DNA of 34,951 bases from a virus. The notes under the pieces were generated by a model. The model had not been told where the DNA came from. It did no database searches and was given only the letters and a program-made list of their open reading frames with translations. This document shows positions 20,856 through 29,590 of the stretch, piece after piece. The translations under genes and the position numbers were made by a program. The stretch lies in the IMG/VR virus record IMGVR_UViG_3300044812_000038, positions 1 through 34,951 of that record; one strand, written 5' to 3'. Within the stretch, counting starts at the first letter, position 1, and each line of letters starts with the position of its first letter.

Positions 20856-21290
20856 ATGGCAACGCCCAATACCGAGATTACCTATTCCTTCGGCAATTTT
20901 CTCGTCCTGCTCGGCAATGGCGCCGACCCGGAAGATTTCGTCGCGCCCTGCGGCGTCAAGTCCCGCAGCTTCGACCGCTCCACCAACTTCAACGACACGC
21001 CGGTCGAGGATTGCGACGATCCCGACGCGGTCGACTGGATGGAGCGCGACCCGGTCTCGCAAAGCGCGTCGCTGCCGATGGCCGGCAACGCCGCCGATCA
21101 GAGTTTCGACATCTGGGACGCCTGGTATCAAAGCCATGCCGCCAAGAATGTCCGCGTCGAAATGGGCGCGCGGGTGTGGGAAGGCCAGGCCAAAATCCAG
21201 GACCTGAAAATCCAGGGTGAGAAAGGCCAGCGGGTCAAGTTCACCGCCACCCTGATCTCGCACGGCCCCTTCCTCCGCGTGAATCCCTAA
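20856..21290 (+). CDS. Major tail tube protein
   Basis: 144 residues, ribosome site TAGGAGG (20840-20846). The sequence is acidic and beta-rich, with NFLVLLGNGADPEDF and SRSFDRSTNFNDTPVEDC, a WMERDPVSQS stretch and WDAWYQSHAAKNVRVEMG, and ends KGQRVKFTATLISHGPF. These are features of the TP901-1/GTA-type phage tail tube. The stop and the next start overlap as TAATG. Confidence 0.8.
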   Translation: MATPNTEITYSFGNFLVLLGNGADPEDFVAPCGVKSRSFDRSTNFNDTPVEDCDDPDAVDWMERDPVSQSASLPMAGNAADQSFDIWDAWYQSHAAKNVRVEMGARVWEGQAKIQDLKIQGEKGQRVKFTATLISHGPFLRVNP

Positions 21291-21757
21291 TGAGCGCGCA
21301 CGGCACCATCACCCGCGTCTGGTCGAACGGGGAGGATACTTTCTGCATCGCCACGGTCGGCTCCATTCTCGACCTGGAGCAGAAGTGCAATGCCGGCCTC
21401 GGCGAGATCGTCCAGCGCGTCGTCAACGGCATGTGGCGGCTCAATGACGTGCGCGAGGCCATCCGCATTGGCCTGATCGGCGGCGGCATGACACCGCTCG
21501 CCGCCCAGGGCGTGATCGAGCGCCATGTCGACGCCAGGCCGCTCAGCGAAAGCGTGCTCTTGGCGCAGGACATTCTCGCCGCCGCCATCGTCGCGCCGCC
21601 GGGAGAGCAGCCGGGAAAAACTCCGGCGGATCGGGATCCACAGGGCCGGCCTTCTTCGACGCCGAAGGCCGGCTCTCCCGGTTCGCCGTCTACGCGGCGG
21701 GCGCGGGCCTCGGCTGGACGCCGCGGCAAACCGACCAGCACACCTTCTGGGAATTAG
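21290..21757 (+). CDS. Tail assembly chaperone, short form (GTA-gp10-like)
   Basis: 155 residues read in the zero frame. The first 100 residues are the conserved part: ITRVWSNGEDTF, LDLEQKCNAGLGEI, NDVREAIRIGLIGGG and a final SVLLAQDILAAAIVAPP. This matches GTA-gp10-like proteins, which hold the place of lambda gpG. After residue 108 the zero frame turns into low-complexity Pro/Ser/Arg sequence, consistent with a non-conserved tail used only when no frameshift occurs. A GGGAAAA slippery site lies at 21613-21619. Confidence 0.75.
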   Translation: MSAHGTITRVWSNGEDTFCIATVGSILDLEQKCNAGLGEIVQRVVNGMWRLNDVREAIRIGLIGGGMTPLAAQGVIERHVDARPLSESVLLAQDILAAAIVAPPGEQPGKTPADRDPQGRPSSTPKAGSPGSPSTRRARASAGRRGKPTSTPSGN

Positions 21758-21903
21758 CGGCCGCGATCGACGGCCACAACCGTGCCCATGGCGCCACGCC
21801 GCCGCTGGAGCCGCCCAGCGACGATCGCGTCGCCGACATGATCGCCAATAGCCCGACCCTCGCCAAGCAGCGCGAGCGGCAACAGAGACAGACGCAAGAG
21901 TAA
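21290..21903 (+). CDS. Tail assembly chaperone, -1 frameshift fusion (gpG-T type)
   Basis: After codon AAA (21617-21619) a -1 slip on G-GGA-AAA continues at AAC 21619 and gives a 204-residue product. The new segment (94 residues) contains PAFFDAEGRLSRFAVY, GLGWTPRQTDQHTFWEL and AAIDGHNRAHG, a conserved tail-chaperone domain (TAC_1-like, following gp10 in gene transfer agents), and stops at TAA 21901. That segment has no start codon or ribosome site of its own before the domain. The lambda G/GT gene pair is the precedent. The event is inferred, not observed. Confidence 0.7.
21613..21619 (+). promoter_or_regulatory. Programmed -1 frameshift slippery heptamer
   Basis: G-GGA-AAA in the zero frame fits X-XXY-YYZ with full re-pairing after a -1 slip. 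It lies exactly where the upstream conserved domain ends and the -1 frame becomes protein-like. GC-rich sequence downstream (CCGGCGG... and GGGCCGGCC, 21643-21651) could form the stimulating structure. Confidence 0.65.
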
Positions 21904-21910
21904 TTCCCCG

Positions 21911-24031
21911 ATGGCTCCCGCCCTGCGCATCCCGCTATCGCTGAGCCTGGACGAATTCGAGCGCAACGCCTCGAAGGCCGGCGCGCGCATAGCGGAATTC
22001 ACCAAGGCGACTGCGAAGCAATTTGCCAATTCGAATTCGGAGATGCTTGGCGCGGGCGTCGCCGCGGCAACCGGGTTTTCGACGGCATGGGGCCAGGCGG
22101 CGGTGCGGGCATCGCTGGATATCGGCAAGTTTGCCGTGGCTTCGACCATCGCCATCAAAGGCGTCATCGAAATCATCGGCGCCGCCCGCGAGCAGCTCAA
22201 GGAGATGGTGGATATCGCCGACAAAGCGGAGAATGTCAGCGTATCCCCCAGCTTCTTTCAGGCCTTCACGTCGGAAGCCGACAATTTGAAAGTATCGGTC
22301 GGTGAGATGGAAGGCGCATTGACCAGCGCCTTTCGCGCCACCCGCGAGATCTCGCCGATCGATCTTTCCAAGTGGGAAACCGGCAAGGAGCGCATCAGCG
22401 ACGTCGAGAAGGCGCTGCGGGTTTACAATGCGACGCTGGCGAAGGCTGCCGGTCAGAAGCTGGAAGGCCTGGTGCTGTTCCGCGACGCTGAAAGCCAAGA
22501 GCAGAAAATCGTTGCCGTGTTGCAGGCGATGAAGCAGCTGGATGCCATCGGGCAACATGCAGCCAGCCTCGATCTGGCGAGCAAACTGTTCGACTCCAAG
22601 ACAGTCGACAACTTCCGCATCGGTAAGCTCACAGCCGACGGGATGCTGACGACGCTGAAGGAAGCCTCGGCAGCCTCCGCCGGCATCTTCCCCGACGAGC
22701 TGGTGAAGCGCGCCAAGGAGATCGACGACAATCTCAAGCGAGCGCACCAGACGCTCGACAAGGAATTGAAGCCTTCCTGGAACGAGCTGGCGAACACGCT
22801 GCTGACGATCAAGGGCTATTGGGCCGAGATCATCAATCTGATCGCCAAGGCCGCGAACGTCATCAACACCATCGAAATCAGTTCGACCAAAAAGGAGCTG
22901 GTAGAGGTCAAGAAAGCCCTGGCCGATGGCACCGGGCTTTTTGGAATTCCGCGGCTTCCGGAGTGGGCGAGTAGGGCGATCGGTTCCAAAACCGGCGAAG
23001 AGTCGCTGCGGGAACGTGAAAAATATCTTGAAGACCGCATCCGATCGTTGGAGGGGCAGGTCATCGGTCAAGGCGGCGGACCTGGGCACGGCCGAGGCTC
23101 TCGCGGCACTGGCGCGGAGCCGACGCTGAGGCCAAGTGGCGGCGCCGGCCGCGACCGCTTCGATGCCTCCGCAGACAGCATCGAAAAGCGCACCGCGGCG
23201 TTGCTGGCGGAAGCCGCGGCGATCGATAAGACCGCCGACGCCCGTGAGCGCGATCGCATCGTCGCCGAGTTGGAGACCGTCGCCAAGCAGGCCAATAAGG
23301 AAGCCGGCCTCGGCGAGAACGTCGTCACTGAAGAGCAGCGCCAGCGCATCGATGCCGTCGCTGAGGCCTATGGCCGCGCCGCGCTGGCGATTGAAAAGGC
23401 GCATTCGCCGCTGGCGACCTTCGCCCGCGAAAGCGCCAATGTCGGCAAGGCGCTCAATCAATTCGCGGCCTCGGCGCTCGACAGCACCACCAACGCCCTG
23501 GCCGACGTCGTCACTGGCAGCAAGACTGCGGGCGAGGCGTTCCGCTCGTTGGCGAATTCCATCATCTCCGATCTGGCGCGCATCGCCATCCGCAAATCCA
23601 TCACCGGCCCGCTGGCGGCCCTGTTCGGCCTGGCCGATGGCGGACCCGTCGAGGGCTTCGACGACGGCGGCCTGTTTTCCGGCGCCGGAACCTCGCGCTC
23701 GGATTCCAACATCATCCGGGTTTCCAACGGCGAATATATCGTCAATGCCGAAGCGACGGCGCGGCATCGCCATCTGCTCGACGCCATCAACGGCGGCCGG
23801 CTGCCGGGATTTGCCGCCGGCGGCATCGTGGTGCCGGACAGCGTACGATCGGCTTCGGCGTCGTCGGCGCCGCTGCAGGTCACCTACGCGCCACGCTACA
23901 GCATTGCCCCCGGCGTTACGCCGCAGGAGTTCGCGGCGCTGCGCCGGGAAATGGAAAGCGATCGCCGGGAATTCGCCGGCAAGACCGTGCGGGCGATCCG
24001 CGAAGCGCAGCGGCGGAGCGTGCGCCTATGA
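21911..24031 (+). CDS. Tail length tape measure protein
   Basis: 706 residues, beginning eight bases after the frameshift-product stop. The N-terminal part is helical, then an Ala/Gly-rich hydrophobic stretch (about residues 60-100, e.g. VASTIAIKGVIEIIGAA) and a long coiled middle. The C-terminus has the familiar LADGGPVEGFDDGGLFSGAGTS and RVSNGEYIVNAEATARHR ending of phage tape measure proteins. It sets tail length and helps DNA passage. At about 700 residues and roughly 0.15 nm per residue the tail would be near 100 nm, an estimate. The stop overlaps the next start (ATGA). Confidence 0.9.
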   Translation: MAPALRIPLSLSLDEFERNASKAGARIAEFTKATAKQFANSNSEMLGAGVAAATGFSTAWGQAAVRASLDIGKFAVASTIAIKGVIEIIGAAREQLKEMVDIADKAENVSVSPSFFQAFTSEADNLKVSVGEMEGALTSAFRATREISPIDLSKWETGKERISDVEKALRVYNATLAKAAGQKLEGLVLFRDAESQEQKIVAVLQAMKQLDAIGQHAASLDLASKLFDSKTVDNFRIGKLTADGMLTTLKEASAASAGIFPDELVKRAKEIDDNLKRAHQTLDKELKPSWNELANTLLTIKGYWAEIINLIAKAANVINTIEISSTKKELVEVKKALADGTGLFGIPRLPEWASRAIGSKTGEESLREREKYLEDRIRSLEGQVIGQGGGPGHGRGSRGTGAEPTLRPSGGAGRDRFDASADSIEKRTAALLAEAAAIDKTADARERDRIVAELETVAKQANKEAGLGENVVTEEQRQRIDAVAEAYGRAALAIEKAHSPLATFARESANVGKALNQFAASALDSTTNALADVVTGSKTAGEAFRSLANSIISDLARIAIRKSITGPLAALFGLADGGPVEGFDDGGLFSGAGTSRSDSNIIRVSNGEYIVNAEATARHRHLLDAINGGRLPGFAAGGIVVPDSVRSASASSAPLQVTYAPRYSIAPGVTPQEFAALRREMESDRREFAGKTVRAIREAQRRSVRL

Positions 24032-24678
24032 CCATCACCTATCCGCGGGCGCTGCACGACGTCTTCCTCGACAAATTCGAGGACTTCGATTTTGATCATT
24101 TTCCCCTCGGGAATTTGTCGCAAACCGCAAGCGGCGAGATCTCGTTCCAGGAGAAGGTCGGCGGCGGGGTTTGGACCTTGTCGCTGGCGACGCGGCCCTT
24201 GCGGGAAAGCGAGCATGGCGCCGCCCATGCCTGGTATCTGTCGCTGCGCGGCGGCGCCAGGAGCTTCAAGGCCTATGATCTGCGCCGACCCTGGCCGATG
24301 GCTTACGGGCCGTCGGTGCTGAGCCTGACGCGCTCCGGCGGCGGCACATTCGACGGCACCTGCACAGTGACGGCCGCCGGCGGTGAGACCGTGTCGCTGT
24401 CCGGCCTGCCTGCCGGCTACCGCTTCAGCGAAGGCGATTATCTGTCCTTTGCTTGGCTCGGCCGGCAAGTGCTGGTGAAGGCGCTGCAGGCCCTGGTGGC
24501 GAATTCCGGCGGCGCCGTCACGGCGCTGAGCATCAGCCCGTGGCTGCTGGCCGGCGGCGCCGTTCCCGTCACCGCAACCCTGGTGCGGGCCTGGTGTCTG
24601 ATGCGGCCGGTGCCGCGATCGTGGAACGGCGGGCGGCAAAAGCCGGCGGCGTTCCAGGCCGTGCAATCCCCCAGCTGA
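24028..24678 (+). CDS. Distal tail / tail-tip protein (Dit candidate)
   Basis: 216 residues starting in ATGA overlap with the tape measure gene. Beta-rich, with VGGGVWTLSLATRPLRESE, GARSFKAYDLRRPWP and CLMRPVPRSWNGG. The position just after the tape measure is that of the distal tail protein (gp12-type DUF2460 or TP901 ORF46-like) in gene-transfer-agent tails. I recognise the position more than the fold. It would form the ring joining tail tube to the hub. Confidence 0.65.
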   Translation: MTITYPRALHDVFLDKFEDFDFDHFPLGNLSQTASGEISFQEKVGGGVWTLSLATRPLRESEHGAAHAWYLSLRGGARSFKAYDLRRPWPMAYGPSVLSLTRSGGGTFDGTCTVTAAGGETVSLSGLPAGYRFSEGDYLSFAWLGRQVLVKALQALVANSGGAVTALSISPWLLAGGAVPVTATLVRAWCLMRPVPRSWNGGRQKPAAFQAVQSPS

Positions 24679-24697
24679 TCCGTTTTGGGAATCCATC

Positions 24698-25285
24698 ATG
24701 GCTGACGACGATCTCGCGAGCGCCGAGCTGCTGCTGTTCGACTTGCCGTCCGGGCTTCACGGCTTCTGGCCGGGGCACGGGCCGCTGCCGGTCGACGGCG
24801 TCAGCTATGTCGGCGCCGGGTCGCTGATCAAGATCGAGCCCAGCGTGCAAGGGCTGGATTTTGCCGCGACGCCGCTACGGGTCACCTTGCGCGCCGTGCC
24901 CGATTCGGAGCTGAGTCCGGACAAGCTCGCGACCATCGAGGACGAGCAATATAAGGGCCGTCCCTCCTCCTATTCGCTCGCCTATTTCGAGCGCGCGACC
25001 GGGGCGCTCATTACCGTAGAGCGGCTGTGGCAGGGCTATATCGACTTCCTTTCGCACGAAGGCACGGTCGCCGCGGATTATGTGCTGGTCGGCAATCTTG
25101 AGCCGCGCTCGCTGGATCATTCTCGCCGCGGCTTCCGCGTGCGCGGCGACGCCGATCAGAAGCTGATCGATCCCGACGATAAATTCTATGAGCATGCCGC
25201 CACCGTGACAAAGGAGAATCTGCCCTATGGGCGTGCCTCCAGCGCCACTGGCGCGACCACCTTGAAGAGCGCGGGAGCGAAATGA
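24698..25285 (+). CDS. Tail hub protein (DUF2163-like)
   Basis: 195 residues. The arrangement (LPVDGVSYVGAGSLIKIE, then ATPLRVTLRAVPDSELSP, LWQGYIDFLS, RSLDHSRRGFRVRGDADQK) resembles tail-hub proteins similar to DUF2163 in function and place: a strand, an LRVTL strand, a WQGYID strand and a C-terminal RRG-type element. It should sit at the tail tip below the Dit ring. The stop overlaps the peptidase-like gene (ATGA). Confidence 0.6.
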   Translation: MADDDLASAELLLFDLPSGLHGFWPGHGPLPVDGVSYVGAGSLIKIEPSVQGLDFAATPLRVTLRAVPDSELSPDKLATIEDEQYKGRPSSYSLAYFERATGALITVERLWQGYIDFLSHEGTVAADYVLVGNLEPRSLDHSRRGFRVRGDADQKLIDPDDKFYEHAATVTKENLPYGRASSATGATTLKSAGAK

Positions 25286-25695
25286 TGCGGCAGGAAGGCT
25301 GGGAGGAGCGCTTCATGGCGGAGGTGCGGCGGCATCATCAATTGCCGTTTACGCTCGGCGTCTCCGATTGCTTCCTGCTGCCGATGGATGTGGTGGCCGC
25401 GATCACTGGCGTCGATCCGGTCGACCCCGGCGGCCGCGACTATTCATCGCTCAAGGGCGCGCGCGCCAAGCTGAAAAAAGCCGGTTACACCGACCTGCCT
25501 GCCGCCTTTGCGGCGCGCTTTGAGGAAATCGCGCCCTCGCTGGCGCAGCGTGGCGACATCGGCATCGCGGATTATGACGGCGCGCTGCTGGGCGGCGGCG
25601 TCGTGGTGCTGGGCGCCGAGGTGATTGGCAAGGGCGAACACGGCAACCGGCGGCTGCCGCTGGCGCAGCTGAAACGGGCTTTCAAGGTCGCATGA
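25282..25695 (+). CDS. Tail-tip protein, DUF6950 (NlpC/P60-like)
   Basis: 137 residues; two ATGs (25282 and 25285), the first in the ATGA overlap. It shows the DUF6950/peptidase-like pattern GVSDCFLLPMDV (C30, the would-be nucleophile), and GDIGIADYDGALLGGG followed by the C-terminal LPLAQLKRAFKVA. In gene-transfer-agent tails this place holds a cell-wall peptidase. A His/Asn partner for C30 is not obvious, so the protein may be structural. Its stop overlaps the next start (ATGA). Confidence 0.7.
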   Translation: MMRQEGWEERFMAEVRRHHQLPFTLGVSDCFLLPMDVVAAITGVDPVDPGGRDYSSLKGARAKLKKAGYTDLPAAFAARFEEIAPSLAQRGDIGIADYDGALLGGGVVVLGAEVIGKGEHGNRRLPLAQLKRAFKVA

Positions 25696-28600
25696 TGCTG
25701 CGCGCATTCCGCATTCTTCTGCTCTGTGGCCTACTCGGCACGGCATCGCCGGCGCGGGCCGAGCCGATCTCGGCGTCGCTCGGCCTTGTCGCGCTGTTGT
25801 TCAATACCGGCCTCTTTGCCTCGGTCGGCGCCGCGATCTGGACCGCCAATGCGCTGGTCACCGGCGTTATCCTGGTCGGCTTGCATTTCGCCTCGGGTTT
25901 GTTGAACAAGCCAGCGGCGGGCGATGCATCGTCTTTGCCGGCTTCCGGCACCGATCTGCAGCTGCAATATGGCGGCGACGTGCCGCGTGCCGCGCTCCTC
26001 GGCCTGTGCGGGGTCAAAGGCCAGCTGATCTATGCCAATACCTACGGCGCCAATAACAACCGGCTGCAGGCGATCTTTCAGCTGAGCGACGGCGGCCCGT
26101 GCGAGGGCATCAACCGGCTTTGGTATAACGGCAAGCTTGCCGAGATCGTGCCGGATACGGGCACCCAGGCCATCGCCGCCGGCGATACCATCGCCGCCTA
26201 TAACCCAACGACGGCGCAGCTGGGGGCTGGCGGTGAACCAAGCGTCTATCTCCGATTTTTTCGCGGCGATTACGATCAAGAAGCCGACGCGGAGTTGGTG
26301 ACCCATGCCAATCCGTCCGGCCGCTGGACCGAGCAGCACCGCGGCCGCGGCATCTGCTATCTCTCGGTGACGCAGTGCTATGACGAGCCGAACCAACTCA
26401 CCGGCATCCCGGATATCCTGGTCGAACTGAAAGGACTGCGGGAATATGACGTGCGCAAGGATTCCACCGCCGGCGGCAGCGGCGCGCATCGCTGGGGTCA
26501 GCCCGCGACGTATGAGTGGTCGGATAATCCAGCGATTCATGATTACAATTATCGCCGCGGCTTTTACGTCAACGCCCAACGGCTGGTCGGCATGGGCGCT
26601 TCCGCCGCCGATCTGATTAGGCCGCTGTATGTCTCAGCGGCCAATGCCTGCGACGAAGCGGTTGCGCTCGCCGCCGGCGGCAGCGAAAAACGCTATCGCT
26701 GCGGCATGGTGGCGACCTGCGAGCGCCAACACTCGGAAAACCTTGACGTCATGCGCGCGTCGGCGGCGGGCTACAGCTTCGAACGCGCGGGGCAATTCGG
26801 CTTCATTGCCGGCGTGGCGCAGCTGCCGCAAGATACCTTTACCGACGACGATTTTATCGTCGGCCAGCCTTTCAGCTTTTCCAAATACAGGACCCGGACC
26901 GAAGTCGCTACCGCCGTCCACGGCAGTTTCGCCGATCCGGATCAGATGTGGGAGTCGGTGCCGTTCCCGCCGCGTCTCAATGCCGCTGACGATGCCGCCA
27001 TGGGCGAGCGGCTGGATTTTGTCGTCGATCTGACTCAGGTCTATTCAAGCAGCCAAGCGCAGCGCATCGCCGAGATCGAGCGCCGGCGGCGCATGCATCA
27101 GCGAAACGGCACCGCGCCGCTGAAGCCGCGGTTCCGCAGCGTCAAGCCCGGTCAGTGGCTGACCTATAACTCGGCGGCGCACGGCACCTTCGACGTGCTG
27201 GTGAAGACCGCGCAGCTGAGCGCCGACCACACCTATGTCACCATCACGTATGACGAGGCTGCGGCGTCGATCTATTCATGGATCTCGGGTGACAACGAAG
27301 AGCCGATGCCGCCGCCGCCGACACCCGGCGAGCCTGGGACGCGTATTGTCACGGTGCCGGATTTCGACGTTTTTACCGCGCAGGTGCCGGCGGCCGGCGG
27401 GCTGACGCATCCGGCTCTTGGGACGAGCTGGACGCCGATCGCCGATCCCGCCGTCGATCGGCTGGTGTTTGAATATCGCGTGGCGACGCCCGACGACAGC
27501 GCCGAGGTGCTGCGCTTCATTGCCGCGACGCCGGGCCAGGGCTTGGCCTTGATCACGCCGGGTGTGCAGGCGGACACCGTCTATGACGTGCGCGGCATCA
27601 TCGAGACGACGCCGCAGCGCGCCGTCGAATGGACCGATTGGGAGCCTGTCACCAGCGGCGCCGCCCATGTGGTGCCGACCGCCAGGGGGGTTGTTCCCGG
27701 CGGCATTCCCCGTGAATCCCTGACCGCCGCTATCCAGCTTAGCATCGATAAAATCGACCCGGCTTTGCGGGCGGCCATGCTTGCCGCCACCGGGGTCGAC
27801 GTCGGGCGATTATCCGACGCCGTGTCGAGCCTTGTTGCGCAGATTATGCGGGATCGCGACGACGAAGCGATCCAGCTGGAAAGGCACCGGGACGAAATCC
27901 ACATCAAGGCAAATGGCATTGCCGCCGATGTGGTCAATGAAATATCGGCGCGGCAGACGGCGCTGGGCGTCGAAGCCGCGGCGCGGCTGTCCATGCAGGC
28001 CATCGTCGACAGCAATACAGCGGGCTTGGTCAACGAGGCCTTGGTGCGGTCGGCCGCCGACTCGGCGGAAGCGGCTCTGAGGGTCGCGCTGCAAGCGGTT
28101 GTGAATTCGAATACAGCGGCGATTGCGTCCAACACGACCGCCATTGCCACTGAAACGGACGCCCGCACGGCCGCCTTCCTGGGGCTGAGCAGCACGGTCA
28201 ATGGCCATACGGCGTCGATTGCTTCCCTGTTTTCGACCGACGCCTCGATCACCGGCAAGCTGACCTCGACGTGGCAGGTGCAGCTGAATGCGGCCGGCAA
28301 GGTGTCCGGGCTCAAGGCCTATAACGACGGCTCGGTGTCGGTGTTTGCCATCGAGACGGATATCTTCACTATCGGCAAAAGTGGCGCCGGCGGCACCGGC
28401 TTCACGCAGGTGTTTACCGTCCAGACCATCGACGGCGCGCAAGTGATGTTGATGAACGGCGCATTTTACGTGCAGTCCATCATCGCCGACACCGTCCAGA
28501 CGAAGCATCTGATCACCGACGCCGCCACGGCGATTGGATATTCGACCGCCGCCGACGCCAACATTTATTTGTTCGGCACCTATAAGACGACCATCTGGGA

Positions 28601-29348
28601 CGCGGCGCCTTACGCGGCCGGGACTGCGGGCGTGACGCACGATGCGACTGCGGTCACGCATTCAGGGAGCGCGGATTGGGACACCTATCTTGCCGATGCG
28701 GTGTCGGAGACGCAGTTTGGCCCCAACGGCACATACGCCTCCGGCGTGAAGCAACAAATTAAGTTCGCGGGGGATGCTGCGTGGCGCGACGCGGTGTTCT
28801 CCGGCACCAGCGAGCTATTCTTGGTGTCGCCGTATACCGGCTCCACCAACGGCGCCATCTCCTATCAGCTACGCAAGCGCATCGGCTGGAACACCGTTGG
28901 CCAAACCCAATTCGGGCAGTCGCTGGGATCGGTCACCTTGGACTGCACGAAAGGTCGTGTCGTGGTGATGATGACCGCGAATTTCGACGCCTTCCTCGCC
29001 ACCTACACGCAGCCCGGCCAGGTGGCCACTTATCACCCGACAATCCGGCTGCTGGTCGACGGCGTGGTGGTAGAGGAACGCACGGTCGAGCCCGGCATTC
29101 GCTTCCTTTACGGCAGCGCCACGCCGAACGTGAGAGCCGATTGGACCTTGATGAACAGCGCCGTCATCAACGTTCAAACCAACGTGTCGGTTGGCGCGCA
29201 TGTCTTTGGCTTCGATATTCTCTCGCCCGTCATCGCCACTTTGTTGGCGGTTCCGGGCGATCCCAATCCGGTGCCGAGCTTCTGGAACACAACGGATTAC
29301 TGGCGTTCGGTGAAGCCGACAGAGGTGATCATGGAGTCGCGTCGATGA
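25692..29348 (+). CDS. Tail hub/host-specificity protein (gpJ-like)
   Basis: 1218 residues. The N-terminus starts like a signal peptide (RILLLCGLLGTASPARA, about 6-22) and has a second hydrophobic stretch near 30-68. A large hub domain follows (LQLQYGGDVPRAALLGLCGVKG, YDVRKDSTAGG..., RRRRMHQRNGTAPLKP). A Pro-rich hinge PPPPTPGEPGTRIV (near residue 537) leads into an FnIII-like part and coiled helices (about 675-835). The C-terminal DUF1983-like stretch contains MLMNGAFYVQSIIADTVQTKH, then a beta-rich tip. Lambda gpJ is the model: the central hub that crosses to the receptor-binding end. Its stop overlaps the next start (ATGA). Confidence 0.85.
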   Translation: MMLRAFRILLLCGLLGTASPARAEPISASLGLVALLFNTGLFASVGAAIWTANALVTGVILVGLHFASGLLNKPAAGDASSLPASGTDLQLQYGGDVPRAALLGLCGVKGQLIYANTYGANNNRLQAIFQLSDGGPCEGINRLWYNGKLAEIVPDTGTQAIAAGDTIAAYNPTTAQLGAGGEPSVYLRFFRGDYDQEADAELVTHANPSGRWTEQHRGRGICYLSVTQCYDEPNQLTGIPDILVELKGLREYDVRKDSTAGGSGAHRWGQPATYEWSDNPAIHDYNYRRGFYVNAQRLVGMGASAADLIRPLYVSAANACDEAVALAAGGSEKRYRCGMVATCERQHSENLDVMRASAAGYSFERAGQFGFIAGVAQLPQDTFTDDDFIVGQPFSFSKYRTRTEVATAVHGSFADPDQMWESVPFPPRLNAADDAAMGERLDFVVDLTQVYSSSQAQRIAEIERRRRMHQRNGTAPLKPRFRSVKPGQWLTYNSAAHGTFDVLVKTAQLSADHTYVTITYDEAAASIYSWISGDNEEPMPPPPTPGEPGTRIVTVPDFDVFTAQVPAAGGLTHPALGTSWTPIADPAVDRLVFEYRVATPDDSAEVLRFIAATPGQGLALITPGVQADTVYDVRGIIETTPQRAVEWTDWEPVTSGAAHVVPTARGVVPGGIPRESLTAAIQLSIDKIDPALRAAMLAATGVDVGRLSDAVSSLVAQIMRDRDDEAIQLERHRDEIHIKANGIAADVVNEISARQTALGVEAAARLSMQAIVDSNTAGLVNEALVRSAADSAEAALRVALQAVVNSNTAAIASNTTAIATETDARTAAFLGLSSTVNGHTASIASLFSTDASITGKLTSTWQVQLNAAGKVSGLKAYNDGSVSVFAIETDIFTIGKSGAGGTGFTQVFTVQTIDGAQVMLMNGAFYVQSIIADTVQTKHLITDAATAIGYSTAADANIYLFGTYKTTIWDAAPYAAGTAGVTHDATAVTHSGSADWDTYLADAVSETQFGPNGTYASGVKQQIKFAGDAAWRDAVFSGTSELFLVSPYTGSTNGAISYQLRKRIGWNTVGQTQFGQSLGSVTLDCTKGRVVVMMTANFDAFLATYTQPGQVATYHPTIRLLVDGVVVEERTVEPGIRFLYGSATPNVRADWTLMNSAVINVQTNVSVGAHVFGFDILSPVIATLLAVPGDPNPVPSFWNTTDYWRSVKPTEVIMESRR

Positions 29349-29590
29349 GCCTGGATTACATCGTTTACCGCCGCGGCGACGGCGCGGTGCTGCGCGGCGG
29401 ATACTGCCAGGACCACATGCTGGACGCGCAGGCGCATGAGCCGGACACCGAGGCGATGTTCGTCCCCGACACCGTCAATCCGAACAACGCGCGGGTCGTC
29501 GACGGCGTGCTGATCGAAACCCAGCAACTGGCGGACGGATCGACCCGCGAGCGCCGATTGGTCCGTGGACAATGGTTCATTGACGCATGA
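29345..29590 (+). CDS. Small tail-fibre-associated protein
   Basis: 81 residues from ATG 29345, in an ATGA overlap with the gpJ-like gene; the longer frame upstream overlaps that gene and is not coding. It reads MSLDYIVYRRGDGAVLRGG, then VDGVLIETQQLADGS and RRLVRGQWFIDA, an all-beta pattern. It probably caps or connects the fibre. The stop overlaps the fibre start (ATGA). No family is recognised. Confidence 0.65.
   Translation: MSLDYIVYRRGDGAVLRGGYCQDHMLDAQAHEPDTEAMFVPDTVNPNNARVVDGVLIETQQLADGSTRERRLVRGQWFIDA

Noticed and set aside
21935-23773. 612-codon open frame on the - strand over the tape measure gene
   Set aside because: Same GC-driven effect; the + strand has a recognisable tape measure protein.
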